Shown: positions 22,401 to 34,742 of the stretch, one piece after another
Position numbering within the stretch: position 1 is the stretch's first letter
Layout of the letters: the number at the start of each line of letters is the position of its first letter
Source: Amborella trichopoda
Taxonomy: Eukaryota; Streptophyta; Magnoliopsida; Amborellales; Amborellaceae
Direction of reading: 5' to 3'
Assembly (NCBI RefSeq): GCF_000471905.2
Contig: NW_006499435.1
Span: forward strand, 4,348,798-4,412,797
DNA: 64,000 nucleotides
The notes under the pieces: model-generated
Told to the model about the DNA's origin: nothing
What the model saw: the letters and a program-made list of their open reading frames with translations, nothing else
Databases searched by the model: none
Made by a program: the position numbers and the translations under genes

Positions 22401-24906
22401 GCTATTTAGATCAGGTACATTATTATGAAAATATTGATAATCTCAATCAATCTCTCTCTCTCTCTATCTCTCTATGAGATGTGTGCGTGCACACATGCGT
22501 GTGGGAGAAAGAGACCAGATTCATTATCTACCAAATAGATAATATACTTTCACTGAAAATGGTATATAGTCATTTTCCCATTTTTTGAATAAATTTAATT
22601 TCTTTTTTTTTTAAATCTTGATAATTGATATGAGATCCACACGTGTGCCCATGTGTGTATAAGTTTTTAAAAAATATAAATTCATAAATTCCCTAACCCT
22701 TGGCTACAGTATTCACCAAGAAATGCCCTAAAATCAAATAAAGGTACATGCAAAGTTGCTTATGTATATAGCAAATTAATTATGCATAAATATCACTATC
22801 AATTGTATATAGAAAACCCAAGTGGATGTATATTATAACACTATCTATTCCTTAAGCATGAAGGTCAAAATCACCTTAGCTACAAGAATGAAATATGATA
22901 TCTTCGGGAAAAATTGATGTGTCACAAAGTTTAATAGAAAAGATTTATTTAGATTTTGAGCTCGGCCAATAACACACTTCTACTCAACCACTCGATTTTA
23001 CATTTGATTGCTAAATGTCATTGTAACCTCCTTATACCAACACCTACTGTAGATATCATATTGGATATGATCCCAAATAAAAAAAAGTTAGGATGAAGTT
23101 TCTATAAGACCTAGGCTTTATGAAAATAAAAAAAAGCTTCTCCTCCTAATTTCAGAAAACCACTTTCGGCATCAAAAACCTCTATAATGGCTCTAAAATC
23201 AATTCCGGACACTAAAAAGAAATTGAAACAAAAAATTACAAATATTGCCAATCTCTGAACACTTGTTTTTAAGGCAAAATAGACGGTTTAGAAGTTATGT
23301 TGCAATATATACTATTTTAAAAATTTGAAATCCTAATTTTTTTCATAACCATAACGTTCAAGATGAGATGATCGATTTAAAGGTTTCCAATACTTCAATG
23401 ACAATACTCATTGAGTTATGAGATGAGGGTTTACTTATTTTAATAGAACTCCAGCCCTATCAAACCATTTTCCTATAAGTTATGATGTATACTCTCCCAT
23501 GGGAATACCCTCTTAATATATTCCCTCATAAGATGCTCTCTATGGTTTGACCCTCTCACTCTGTAACGAAATGTCTTTTATGTAGGAGGTATCGATTGAA
23601 TGGTTTTAAAATACTTTGTGTTAAATATTAAAAGAACAGTAAGATAAACCTATCATTTGGTTGTCCACTAGTAAATAAATGACAGCAAGCAGTGTATGTT
23701 CTTGAGGGAGCACATTGTACACTTATTTTCTCTGGAGAATGAGCTACTTCATAGAGTTTTTTTTATCCAAAACTATGATATCTACCAAATGAATCACCAA
23801 ATGATTATTTAGAAAAATGTGGTTTTTTCTTAAAATTAGATACACAAATTGGATGATATTTTCTCAATCATAATGTTATTTTTAGATTGATGTTATATTT
23901 CACAGCACATATCAGATTTTTTTTATTTGATTTCTGGTTTAATGAGGTTACGTCCGCAAAATTTAGGGGCCTAAAAGTACTCTTAGATTGAGTCTTATCT
24001 AAGGGAGTAAATAAATGCTCCCGCAGGATCATAAAACCTTTTGATTATAAACAATTAAATAACTATAGCCTGTTATCCAATAATTTCCTGAAGGAGTCGG
24101 TTTGATCATTTGTCAAGCCTCTCATGTGAGACAAAGTATATATCAACCTTGTTTTCTTTTATTATTAACTATTATTCATTAATATATGATTAAAATAACA
24201 CTAGAAAATAAAAAAGTTATTGAAAATCATGAAATATTCTCATTGATCTACAAAATAAATAAAAAATAGTAAAAAAATGTAATGTTGTCATTGATCCATA
24301 AAACATGATAAGTGTAAAGTGTCATAGGATAGCCGTTTACAGACCTAGAACACAAGACAATGACGAGATAACTGAAAGGCCTTAATAAATGATATTTTTT
24401 AAAAACAATACATATTCAGCTACTCATTTTTTGTTTATCCACTTGGTGGTTTTTTATATGGCCACCTAAACATGAGGTGGGGAAATATTAAAAAATGAGT
24501 GGTGGTTTTTCCCCCAAAACAGGAATGGGATGGTTTATAAACTTCATACGTTGTTATGTTCTATATTATCTTTTTTAAGCAAGGACAGTTTCTATAAGTT
24601 TGTGTAGAAATGAGAGACCTCTTAAAAATCTATTTTTGAGATGTATTTTTAGACCTATTTTTTAAGGATATGTAATCTCTAACATGAAGATCATGAATAT
24701 GAAAAAATAAATGAAAATTGAAAATTGAAAATAATAATTCTATTAAGCAAACATTTGAACGGTTGGTTTCAATTATTCTTAGATGGGCACCTATACCTTG
24801 GGGACGACAAATGTAGAAACCGCATGAAAAAATTTTCTTTTAGTTGAGCAGCGTAAAATTGACACGTTTTTAAGATAGTATAAAAAAAAAGTAAGATCTT
24901 TAAAGA
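22401..24906. repeat. Intergenic with MITE copies
   Basis: 23092-23470 is a divergent family A relative (starts 'tttctataagacctaggctttat', ends 'cctatcaaaccattttcc'), of the same subtype as 47025-47390. 23690-24060 is a family B copy ('gagggagcacattgtacac' to 'gctcccgcaggatcat'). A short CT run lies near 22450. No gene was seen. Confidence 0.5.
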
Positions 24907-25189
24907 NNNNNNNNNNNNNNNNNNNNNNNNNNNNNNNNNNNNNNNNNNNNNNNNNNNNNNNNNNNNNNNNNNNNNNNNNNNNNNNNNNNNNNNNNNNNNN
25001 NNNNNNNNNNNNNNNNNNNNNNNNNNNNNNNNNNNNNNNNNNNNNNNNNNNNNNNNNNNNNNNNNNNNNNNNNNNNNNNNNNNNNNNNNNNNNNNNNNNN
25101 NNNNNNNNNNNNNNNNNNNNNNNNNNNNNNNNNNNNNNNNNNNNNNNNNNNNNNNNNNNNNNNNNNNNNNNNNNNNNNNNNNNNNNNNN
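24907..25189. other. Assembly gap (N run)
   Basis: 283 undetermined bases. The right flank is a truncated family A MITE, so the gap probably lies in repeat sequence that could not be joined. Confidence 0.98.
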
Positions 25190-26165
25190 CTATTTGTATA
25201 TCTAATTAATAAATTTTAAATTTAAAAAATGGTTAAAATCAAGTAGATCTATAAACATATGAAAATATTGTAAATGGACGGTGTAGATAATATATTGTAA
25301 AATGCACTATTTTTGAGACTCAAAATCTTTTTATTTTTCATAGTTATACATCTCAATGTCGAGCTAATCAATCAAAGGGTTTTTCGATATTAAAGCTACT
25401 TTTTCCGATGGATTTTTGAGGTGCATCCGTAGTTCTACATTATAAGTTTGCATCCTTATTATATAAACTTTTTCCATCAAATATACACTGATAAAATGAT
25501 TTGGCTGGATTACTATAACATTACTCCTAAAAGCATGGTTACTCCTAAAAGCATGGTTTCGAAATAAAAAAAGAAGTATGCAATAATATATACCAACGCA
25601 AAAAGTTTATATGAGGTTGCAACCTTATACTATAGAAGTAAGGCGTACCCCAAAAAATTCAATACAAAAGAGTTTTTTGAAGTTGGAAAACCTTCCAATT
25701 AACATCTTGACCTTGAGATTTATGTTATAAAGGAATTTCAAGTCCTAAAATATTATGAGAATTTCAAATCTTAAAATTTATGATATAAGTTATTTGAACA
25801 GTCTATTTTCAAGATTTTGTAGTGTTTATAGATATGCTTAATTTGCACTACTTTTAAAATATTGAATATCATAAATAGGGTTAAATATGGATTTTTAAAC
25901 CATCATAAAGTTTATGACACTGGAACTACCTATTTTAGCAAAATTTAGATGTGTGTGGTACTTATACAATACAAGGTGGGTATCTTATACAAACCTCACT
26001 CTATACAAGTAGCACATTCTCGGAGCATACTATATATTTACTCCTTGGGGTGAAATAGCTCTTTATTAGGATTTTCAAGACCTTGAATATCTTAAACCAC
26101 TTTAAATTCCCAAATGTGTATGGTTTATCCTGTTCTTAAACACTTAGATTTGACCATTAAAAAAC
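25190..26165. repeat. Cluster of MITE family A copies
   Basis: 25190-25480 is the right part of a family A copy cut by the gap, ending 'tataaactttttcc'. 25590-25995 is a second copy in the opposite orientation, from 'aaaaagtttatatgaggttgc' to 'ttatacaaacctcac'. 26025-26090 carries a family B left-end phrase. No gene was seen. Confidence 0.55.
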
Positions 26166-26546
26166 GGAAAAACTTTATATAAGGTCGCAACCTTAAAATG
26201 TAGAATTAAAGATGCGCCTAAAAACTCCATAGGAAAAGTTTGTTTAATTGAATCATCTCGGCATCAAGATGTATGATGAAGATAAAGAAAAAAAGGATTT
26301 TGAGTCCCATAAATGGTGCATCTTGCAACATATTATCTAGACCATTCATTTTCAAGATTTTCGTATATTTATAGATCTTCTAGATTTTAACCATTTTTGG
26401 AGTTTAAAATTTTATAATTAGATATGAAAATAGATTTTAAGATAATCTTAAGAAATTTTTTACACCAAAATTACATGTTTTGATAAAATTTGGAGGTGCT
26501 CCTTAATTGGATTGTTTAAGGTTTCAACCTTATAAAAATCGCACCC
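26166..26546. mobile_element. MITE family A copy (near-exact 9-bp TSD)
   Basis: A 381-bp element beginning GGAAAAACTTTATATAAGG and ending with the complement of a GGGTGCG start. The flanks TTAAAAAAC (26157-26165) and TTAAAAAAA (26547-26555) match at 8 of 9 positions, as expected for an old Mutator-type target duplication. No coding capacity. Confidence 0.75.
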
Positions 26547-28925
26547 TTAAAAAAATTAAATAGCTCTATATAATTTTAGGATGTTATTTTACATATATAT
26601 ATTTAAAATTTTCCATTTTTGAGGCTTGTGGCTAAGTTGAGGAAGATGCATCTACAAAAGTTGGGGGTCTTAAGAGTACTCTGAGACAAGATTTGAACCC
26701 GGCCACATGCTCTTGCAGGAGCATGTACTTTTTTCCGATAATTAATGATGCGCCGTACACTTATTTTTGAGAAAAAATAAATAAATTTAAACCTTTTAAC
26801 TTTGGGCAAAATCCGTTGTGCTATAGAATGTAAATAACCTTTTTGACAGTGACAGAAATGAAAATGGCAACCAAATTATATATGGTGTGGAAGAGAGTGA
26901 CAATATTAATAAAAATCATAGATGTCAAGATGGGACCTAATCAGTGATTCGATCAGTGCCTTGGTCATCTAGTCAAAAAATAATAATTAGTTTGATTAAA
27001 AATTGGTCAAAATTAGTATTTATGCTTCGGTCATTTAGTCAAAAAATAATAATTAGTTTGATTAAAAATTGGTCAAAATTAGTATTTAACTGGCCCTTCA
27101 TTGTCTAATTGGCCAGTTTCGACAACAGATCGAATAAAGTTAGGAAATTAATATGTTATATATTTTTAAAATCTTATTTTTGATATTTTTTTATATTTTT
27201 TAAATAATATTCTAACTAGCTTAATTGACGTTCATACAAATTTTGGCTAGACTAAACCCTTCACCAATTTGGTGGTTGATTGGTTGATCTGTTCCCAATA
27301 ACACTGATGAAGACAACAAAAATTTGGTCGGAAAAGAGAGAGACTATTTTCCTATCCATTATATTTATTTGGTCATTTTGAAGAAAACACTTAAAATAAC
27401 ATCATGAATAATAAAACGTTTTTAAGTTTTAAAATATAAATTTTTAGGGAAAGACTTGTTTCTACTCATCATGAGTCACTCTCAATAAGTCCATCCAAAC
27501 ATGATTTGTTTGACTTTAAAATCTAGCAACAAAAAAAAGATTTTAAGCACATATAACCGTAGATCTAATAGTGCACAAATATATTTTATTAATTTCATTT
27601 GATTAACTTGGAATTTGTGGCTGATGTCAACCCAATTTCTACATAAAAACACTTTCTAAGTTTTTTTCTTTTTTTAAAAAAAAAAACTTTTCCACGGGTA
27701 TCTTGCTAGAGTAAATAAGATGTGTACGAAAAAAAAAATGAGACCAGGTGCGTGATACACATAAGGCATGCATCTTAAACAATCAAAATAAGATATACCT
27801 TTAACAGCAGTTCAAACTTTCTACCCATCACATCGAAAATGTAGTTTTGGTTGCAAAAACTTTATGATAGCTTAAAAATCCATTTTCATTTCTAATTATA
27901 AAATTAAAAACTCTAAAAAAAAAAAAGGTACAAGTTGGGCAGATTTATAAAAATTTGAAAATTTTGAAAACTAATGATCCCTATAATATGTTATTATTTT
28001 TGGACTTGAAATCCTTTTTTTTTTAATATCCATATAATTGAGATGATCAATTAAAGGGTTTTTCAACATTAGAATTATTTTTATAAAGATTATACCGGTC
28101 ATCAAATCGGTGAGATGTCTAATCCAATCAAAATCGGTCTAATTTCCGATCCAACTAATTTGACCAAATTCTAAAAACATAAGGAATTGTTTAAAAATAT
28201 GTGGTACATTAAAAAAAGAAGTTGCCCACTTTGTTTGGCCGTTTAAAGTGACCAAAGCCAGTCAGACACTGACTTACGTTTTGCTATTATCAATTTTGCT
28301 CTAGACTATACCAGCCAAAGCACCAATCGGTAGTTTGATCAGTAAGTAACCAAACTTACTCTAGACCGTAGCAGTCAAAGCATTAATCGGTGATCAAACT
28401 AATCGAACTGTCAATCAAACCTAATCTCCGTAACTATAATCAAGCCGACATTTTACCAATCTTACTTGTGTAGTATAAAGTTGACTCCTAAAATAATATT
28501 TATTCCTAAACAAATATCCCTACCATATCATTTCCCAGTTCTTGGGTGAACAAATTTTCTTAGTGGTAGCAGCTAATGTTAAGTTTTATCATAATAAGTA
28601 ATTCTAACCTAACACCCCAACTTTGTGCGCTCCCATTCATGAGGAACCAACGGCCAGGATCAATGACAGGTGTACATACTGGTTTATCTACCATGCCAAT
28701 GTCATGATGAGGTCAGAATGTATGGTTGAACAGGAATTGGTGTCCACTTAGGCAAAGAGGAGCCAAGGCCACAAGATTGCATCCCCTTTAATGGCAAAGC
28801 TTTTAATGTTTTTGTTGGGGTGGTAATTCATGGTTCAGTGGTGCAAGACATAAGACATTATCTAAAATCTATGAAGAAATGGATGGCATTCACTACCTGA
28901 AAGCCATGGATCTCCACCACTCACT
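26547..28925. repeat. Intergenic with short tandem duplications and MITE fragments
   Basis: 26961-27092 is a 66-bp unit repeated twice almost perfectly ('catttagtcaaaaaata' to 'attagtattta'). 27757-28090 is a partial family A copy. 28299-28418 is a 60-bp unit repeated twice with about 80% identity ('ctctagac' to 'aatcggt'). 28090-28430 shares AATCGGT/ACCGGT words with the element at 51814. No gene was seen; 28430-28925 is unique sequence with nothing recognised. Confidence 0.5.
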
Positions 28926-28926
28926 C

Positions 28927-28964
<38 letters not shown>

Positions 28965-29260
28965 GCATGGATATCCACCACTCACTCCCCCTCCTCTCTC
29001 TCTCTCTCTCTCTCTCCACCATCACATCATATCCTCTCTCTCTCTCTTCTCCAACCATGTCCTCTCTCTCCCCACCATGTCTCGTCTTCTCTCTTTCCCC
29101 AACTGTGTTCTCTCTCTCTCCCCACCCCACTGTCCCTTTCTCTCTCTTTCTCATTTTTATGTTAAAGTTTGAAATGGAGGGTGAGACATTATGTTGAGGC
29201 ATCGGCTCACTAACCACGAATACCTCAACGCCATTCCCGTCATCGTTTCCTCTGTCTGTC
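28926..29260. repeat. CT-rich microsatellite block
   Basis: A (CT)n run at about 28926-28961 is followed by further CT-rich runs to about 29260, with internal repeats of 'ctctccaccat' and 'ccactcactccccct'. Long open frames on both strands here are produced by the dinucleotide repeat and are not genes. Confidence 0.85.
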
Positions 29261-29409
29261 TCTCTCAGAGCCATGGAAATCCACCATGGTGCATGAGAGA
29301 GTTGTGTTCCATGTCATTTTCATCTCTCTTTCTAACGAAATTAATGATATTTACTATCTAAAAGCCAAGAAAATAGATCTCGATGCATGAGACATTATGT
29401 TTTATATCA

Positions 29410-29442
29410 TTTTGATCTATATATATATATATATATATATAT
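29410..29442. repeat. TA microsatellite
   Basis: A continuous (TA)n run. Confidence 0.95.
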
Positions 29443-29514
29443 AAAGGATAATTAACAATTCACCGCCCATTAAATACAGTGATTAATATTAGAATGGGCT
29501 TTATTATATATATT

Positions 29515-30000
29515 GGGAAAACTTATTATACATACCGATTTTTCTATATTTCCCTACGGTCTCCATCTCCCATTTGTCCGCTTTGAATGGAAGGCTGAGA
29601 TAACCCCCAATCATGATGTCACACTTGAACTTTGTTTTTAATTTTTATATAAATGATGTTGAAGTCAAATTTGAGATGCCCAATCATCTCTTAAGCTTGA
29701 TAAAATAAAGTGATCAAAATACCTCTAAAAGATCATTATATTTCTTTAAAATATTGTTTTTGGTGTGCCCTGTCGAGATGATGGTACATACCAAATTTCA
29801 TATTCATATGATTTGTAAAATTTAAAAAAAAAAAACACTCTGAAACGTCCAATCGAAATTTTGCAAATCATTTTCTTCTTTCTTTTAGCACAAAATTATT
29901 ACTCATATCCACACTTCTTTCTCTCTTTCACTCTCTCTACTCCTAACTCTCTTTCTCTCTCTTCAAATGAGTCTCTCTCATTCGAACGATTATGGCACCA
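29515..30000. repeat. Relative of MITE family C
   Basis: It starts GGGAAAACTTATTATACAT and shares with 37750-38260, in the same order, 'gaatggaaggctgaga', 'caatcatgatgtcac', an 'aaaataccctt'-type block and 'gatggtacataccaaattt'. The right end and target duplication were not found. Confidence 0.5.
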
Positions 30001-30364
30001 TACACAATGAAATAAATGGCACCTGAGTTCTAATTTTGGATTCAAAATTTTAAAGGTGTCTCACCTCGACCACCTTGGTCATGAATTTTAAGAAAATTAA
30101 ATATTAACAATGATTTATTTTATTTTTCTTGATCATTCATTTTAATTCTTCAAAGATCATAAGATCTGCATTGTTTTTCAAGCTCCAAATTCTTGTACCT
30201 GAAGTGAGAATGAATTTACCATGAGGATGTCTTTTGAATCCAGAATCTTTCAAACACCCAGGCCAAACACATTGTCAACTTACCATTTATTTGTTTTCAT
30301 AATTAATCCTGCACAATTCCCTCAGAATGAATTATTAGATTACATATAAACTATAGGGGGAGAA

Positions 30365-30765
30365 TACTATATGCTCCCATTGGGTGCATATACTGTACAC
30401 TTACTCCCTTGGGCAGAAGTCTAACGGGAAGGAATTTTTGGTCCAAAATTTTGGAAACCACCTAAAAAAAACTACATGATTGTATAAAAGAAAAAAAGGA
30501 AAAAAAAAAGAAAAGAATTTGGAGTTTCCTAGCACTCTTATCAGATAGTTTCTATTCAATCTTAAGGTATTATTTTATTTAAGCTTGTAGAGCATGCAAT
30601 TTGAAATACTTTTTCATTGACTATAGCATATAGATTGAAGAGGTTACGTCGCAAAATTTGGGGTGCTTAAAATACTCCGCAATTGGTTTTTGCTCTAGAG
30701 AAGAAATGAACGGTGTGCTCCATCAGAGCATGAAATCTTTTGGCTAAATTATGGATGTAAATAAC
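30365..30765. mobile_element. MITE family B copy
   Basis: Nearly full-length: 'gctcccattgggtgcatata' and 'gtacacttactcc' at the left, 'gaagaggttacgtcg' and 'gctccatcagagcatgaaat' at the right. The terminal regions each form a small GCTCC/GGAGC hairpin. A 9-bp duplication could not be matched. Confidence 0.6.
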
Positions 30766-30788
30766 AGTTTTCGTAATCATTTCTGTAA

Positions 30789-31180
30789 GGGTGCGGTTTG
30801 TATAGAGCCTAGGCTCTAAACAATCAAATTAGAGCCTACCTTCAAATAGTATCTAGATATGTAGTTTTAAATTGAAAATCTTTGTGATAGCCTTAAGATA
30901 TATTTTTATATTTATTTATAAAGTTTAAAGCTTCAAAAATAGTGTAGATTGACAGATCTATGAAAATTTGAAAATCTTAAAAATTGACGGTCCAAAATTG
31001 TGTTACAAAATACACTATTTCCAAAACTTGAAATCCTATTTTTTCTTATATCCATGCATCTTGATGTCGAGATGGTAAATTTGAAGATATTTGGGCATCA
31101 AAACAAACTCTTCTAGTGAAATTTTTGGGGTAGGCTCAAATTTGATTGTTTAGAGCCTCGGCTCTATATAAACTTTTCCC
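30789..31180. mobile_element. MITE family A copy (near-exact 9-bp TSD), left arm of inverted pair
   Basis: A 392-bp element opening GGGTGCGGTTTGTATAGAGC and closing GCTCTATATAAACTTTTCCC. The flanks TTTCTGTAA (30780-30788) and TTTTTGTAA (31181-31189) match at 8 of 9. Near each end is a CTAAACAATCAAATTAGAGC-type block in inverse orientation. No coding capacity. Confidence 0.8.
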
Positions 31181-31211
31181 TTTTTGTAAAAAGTAAATGA
31201 ATAGCCTATTG

Positions 31212-31590
31212 TCAAAAAAGTTTATATAGAGCTAAACAATCAAATTTGAGCCTACCTAAAAAGTTCACTAGAAGGGGTTGTTTTGATGCTCAAATATCCT
31301 CACATTGATCATCTCAACATTTGGATGCATGGACATTAGGAAAAAAAAAAAATAGATTTCTAGTTTTAGAAATTGTGTATTTTGTAATGCATTTTTGGAC
31401 AGTCAATTTTCAAGATTTTCAATTTTTCTTAGATCTGTCGATCTATGCTATTTTAGAAGCTTTAAATAAATAAAGATAAAAATATATTTTAAGGCTATCA
31501 CAAACGTTTCCAGTATTGAAACCACATTTCTCGACACTATTTAAAGGTAGGCTCTAATTTGATTGTTCAGAGCCTAGGCTCTATACAAAC
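31212..31590. mobile_element. MITE family A copy, inverted relative to its neighbour
   Basis: It opens AAAAAAGTTTATATAGAGC and closes CTATACAAACCGCACCC, so it is the reverse complement of the copy 30 bp upstream. Together they form an inverted repeat with arms of about 380 bp. Confidence 0.75.
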
Positions 31591-33462
31591 CGCACCCTTG
31601 TCCTAATCTCCTCTACAAACCATAAAAAAGATAATCATGCCCCAAATCAATAAGCTAATGAGAAGAATGGCATTATCTTTCCTAACAAGGAAAATGACTT
31701 GATAGGGGTGCAGCACCATAAAACAAGTAAGCTCACCTTAGAACTCACTGAAAATTGCAGTTCTAATGTCAGAAAATCTGAAATCAGAATTTCAAGGCCT
31801 AAAAACAGTGTATCTTATAACACATTATTTAGACTGCCTATTTCACCCTAGAAATAAGTGTTCAATGATCCACAAGATCTAAACATTTTCTAAGTTTCAA
31901 TTTTTATAGTCGGTGATGAAAATTGTTTTTATAGCCATCATAGAGATTTTCGATTCCCAAGGTGCTTTTCGGACGAAAATTCAAGGCCAAGCTTTTACTT
32001 TTTTTTTCATAAAGCCTAAGCCTTATAGAAACTACATCCTTCTAACAAACAGCCAATAAAAGATTAACGGTCTATTTTACATATTTTAAGCCATAGTTAA
32101 GGATAGGAAAACCTAGCCTTTAATTACAATAATTGTTTATGGAAAAAAAGAAGAAGGGGATTGTATATTTCAATACCATTCAATTTTGGTAAGGAGTTCA
32201 CAGTTATTTTTAGCAATTGGGTATAAAACCCAACATATTGAACATATTGAAGTGCGTCACAACATCAAGAAATTTGATTCTGGACTTTGTGTAGAGTCAA
32301 TGACACATCCTCATCTACTCAATTTCATATCTTAAGATCAATGATAATTGTAACCTTTGTGCCAAAAATAAATATTATTGTTATATACATTTCTAAAAAA
32401 ATATAGGTAAAAAATGTGTGTCATACATGCCTATTGCTTTATCTTCTCAAATATTTTATTTATTACATTTTTTTCTCTTTTTCTGTACCTATAGCATGAA
32501 TTAGCACAGGACACTGGAATGAATAGGATAGGTCATGTGCTTAAAGGAAAGAGTCCTTTCTCTTTTTCTTTACTTATAGCATGAATTAGGATAATACATG
32601 GGAATGAACTGGATAGGTTATGCTCTTAAAGGAAAGACTCCTATGTGAGCCAAAAACAAAGAGATTTGTTCAAATATAGCAAAAAGGGATTGGTGAGGAT
32701 GTTATTGATTTTAGTTATGGGATTGTATAAAGCTCATGTACTTTCTATGTTCATTTGTGGGAAAGAAAAATCACAATCACCCATTAGTTATCACATATGA
32801 CATCGAGTAGTTGAGGGTGTGTTATTTCTTTGCATAAAGTACGAGAAAAATAAATAAATAAATAAACTTTATGTACAGTCAATAGGACACCCAGCCTATC
32901 ACTTTCACATTGATGACTAGGGTGATTGTGCATTCTTGTATCATATATAAATAAGGGTGGCAATGCGTCGGTGGCCTAGCCCTAAAAGACCAGGGCCTGG
33001 GCCACAAAATATGGACCAAAGGCTCCACGACAGGGCTAACCCAGTTCGGCCCGACCTTAGTTCTTTATCTTTTCTTGTTTATTTTTCCTTAATTGTATTC
33101 AAACCGGCCTTGATAGGCAGCCAGCTTGTTGATAAATTGTCTTATTATATACTTTCCCTTTAGTTATGGGATTCAGTTTTTATGTGGCTAAGCCCTTATA
33201 TGTAAGAATGCGGGCCTATTAATAAATCTATTTTTGTGATGGATTTTGAGACTTAATTTTTAAGGACATGTAATCTCTATCATGGAGATCATGAATATGG
33301 AAAAATAATAATTCTAGTAAGAAAACATTTGGACCGTTAGTTTCCATTGTCTTTAGATTGAATACCTACTGGTAGGCATCTTTTAGATGGATGATTTATA
33401 CTTTCTGGACCGCATATGTAGAAATGCGGTCCAGCCCGCATGAAACAATTTTCCTTAGTTAT
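31591..33462. repeat. Intergenic: further MITE fragment and an 85-bp tandem duplication
   Basis: 31700-32045 is a degraded family A relative. 32475-32644 is an 85-bp unit present twice ('ctctttttct', 'tagcatgaattag', 'ggatagg', 'cttaaaggaaaga'). 32956-33060 resembles the start of a hAT element (GGGTGGCAATG). No gene was seen. Confidence 0.5.
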
Positions 33463-33839
33463 GAGCATGTATACTTTGCTCCTGCAATAGCATATTATAC
33501 ACATGTTACCATGATAAGAAGACCTATTTGGGATATGTTTTCAAGCTAAAATTTTGAGAACCACATAAGAATCACTAGATGATTATTTTCAAAATAAAAA
33601 TTTTTAATTTTAATTTTTTTTGACACTTAAACTTTACTCTCCAATAATTGGACAATCTTTGTTCTCAGACACTGTTTTTACACAAAGAGTGCAATTTGGA
33701 ATTTTTTTTTTCTTTTTTCATTGAGGTTAATCTACGGTTTGAAAAGGTTACATCTCAAAAATCTAGGGTCCTAAAATTACACCTAGATTGGGTTTTAAAT
33801 AAACAATATCCTCCTACATGAGCATGAAATCTTTTGACT
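33463..33839. mobile_element. MITE family B copy with exact 9-bp TSD
   Basis: A 377-bp element bounded by CTTAGTTAT at 33454-33462 and 33840-33848. It runs from GAGCATGTATACTTTGCTCC to GAGCATGAAATCTTTTGA. The terminal inverted repeats are short and imperfect (GCTC/GAGC hairpins). The 9-bp duplication points to a Mutator-like origin for family B. No coding capacity. Confidence 0.75.
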
Positions 33840-34333
33840 TAGTTATTATATCTTGGCATACAACTCACATGGTTGAGGGTTACTATTCAGGATGAATAGG
33901 TATTTTTCACTAAATTCTCATGACCCCATGACAATGTGATACTTTACATGATTATGGCTCACACTTGGTTTGTTTTGGGACAAGGAGACCCACCTTTTCG
34001 GTCATATATCTCGTTCTCCTTCCTTGAATGAGAAAGAGAAAAAAGTGAGAATTGAGAGGGGGACAAGTGTATCTATAATTTTATATCCATTTTTAGAAGA
34101 TTGAGAAGTTGTTTCCAAATCCAAAACAAGTGTACCCTCAGATGGAGAAACTAGTGGAAAAGTTAACTGTTGTGTTAACATATTGGAGATTGGGGAAGCA
34201 AGGACCAAACATTTCATTGGATGAGATTTAAGCAACCAACCCAATTCACATAGTTAATTAAACCAAAAGAAACGTCCAAGTAGAAATGTATGTTTGCTTG
34301 CAGGATTATTAAGATCATAAACATATATATTAA

Positions 34334-34733
34334 AGGTGTGGTTTGTATAAGGCTGAAGCCCTCGACTAGCAAAGTAGGGCACACCTTCAAATGGTGTCCA
34401 AATATGTTGTTCCACGATTATAAGCCTTTATGATGCCATAAAAAGTTATTTTCATCTCTAATTATAAAATTTAAAATTTAAAAATAATGTAGACCGAGCA
34501 GATCTATGAAAACTTGAATGTCTTGAAAACTGACAGTCTGGATAATACATTACAACATGCACTATTTTTAATACTTGAAATTTATTTTTTCTCTTGCTCA
34601 TATACCTTGACTTTTGAGGTCGAGATGATCAAATTGAGGGTTTTCCAGCATCGAAATAATATTTTCTAATGAATTTTTGAGGTACGCCCTTAATTTGATT
34701 GTTTAGGGACTCACCCTTGTATAAACCTTTTCC
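34334..34733. mobile_element. MITE family A copy with exact 9-bp TSD
   Basis: A 400-bp element flanked by the exact repeat ATATATTAA (34325-34333 and 34734-34742). It opens AGGTGTGGTTTGTATAAGGC and closes with the complement of GGAAAAGGTTTATACAAGG. Internal landmarks match the other copies ('gatctatgaaaacttgaa', 'gaggtcgagatgatcaaatt'). No coding capacity. Confidence 0.88.
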
Positions 34734-34742
34734 ATATATTAA

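Noticed and set aside
28879..29274. Overlapping open frames of 76-117 aa on both strands
   Set aside because: They are made of (Ser-Leu)n and (Arg-Glu)n produced by a CT microsatellite.
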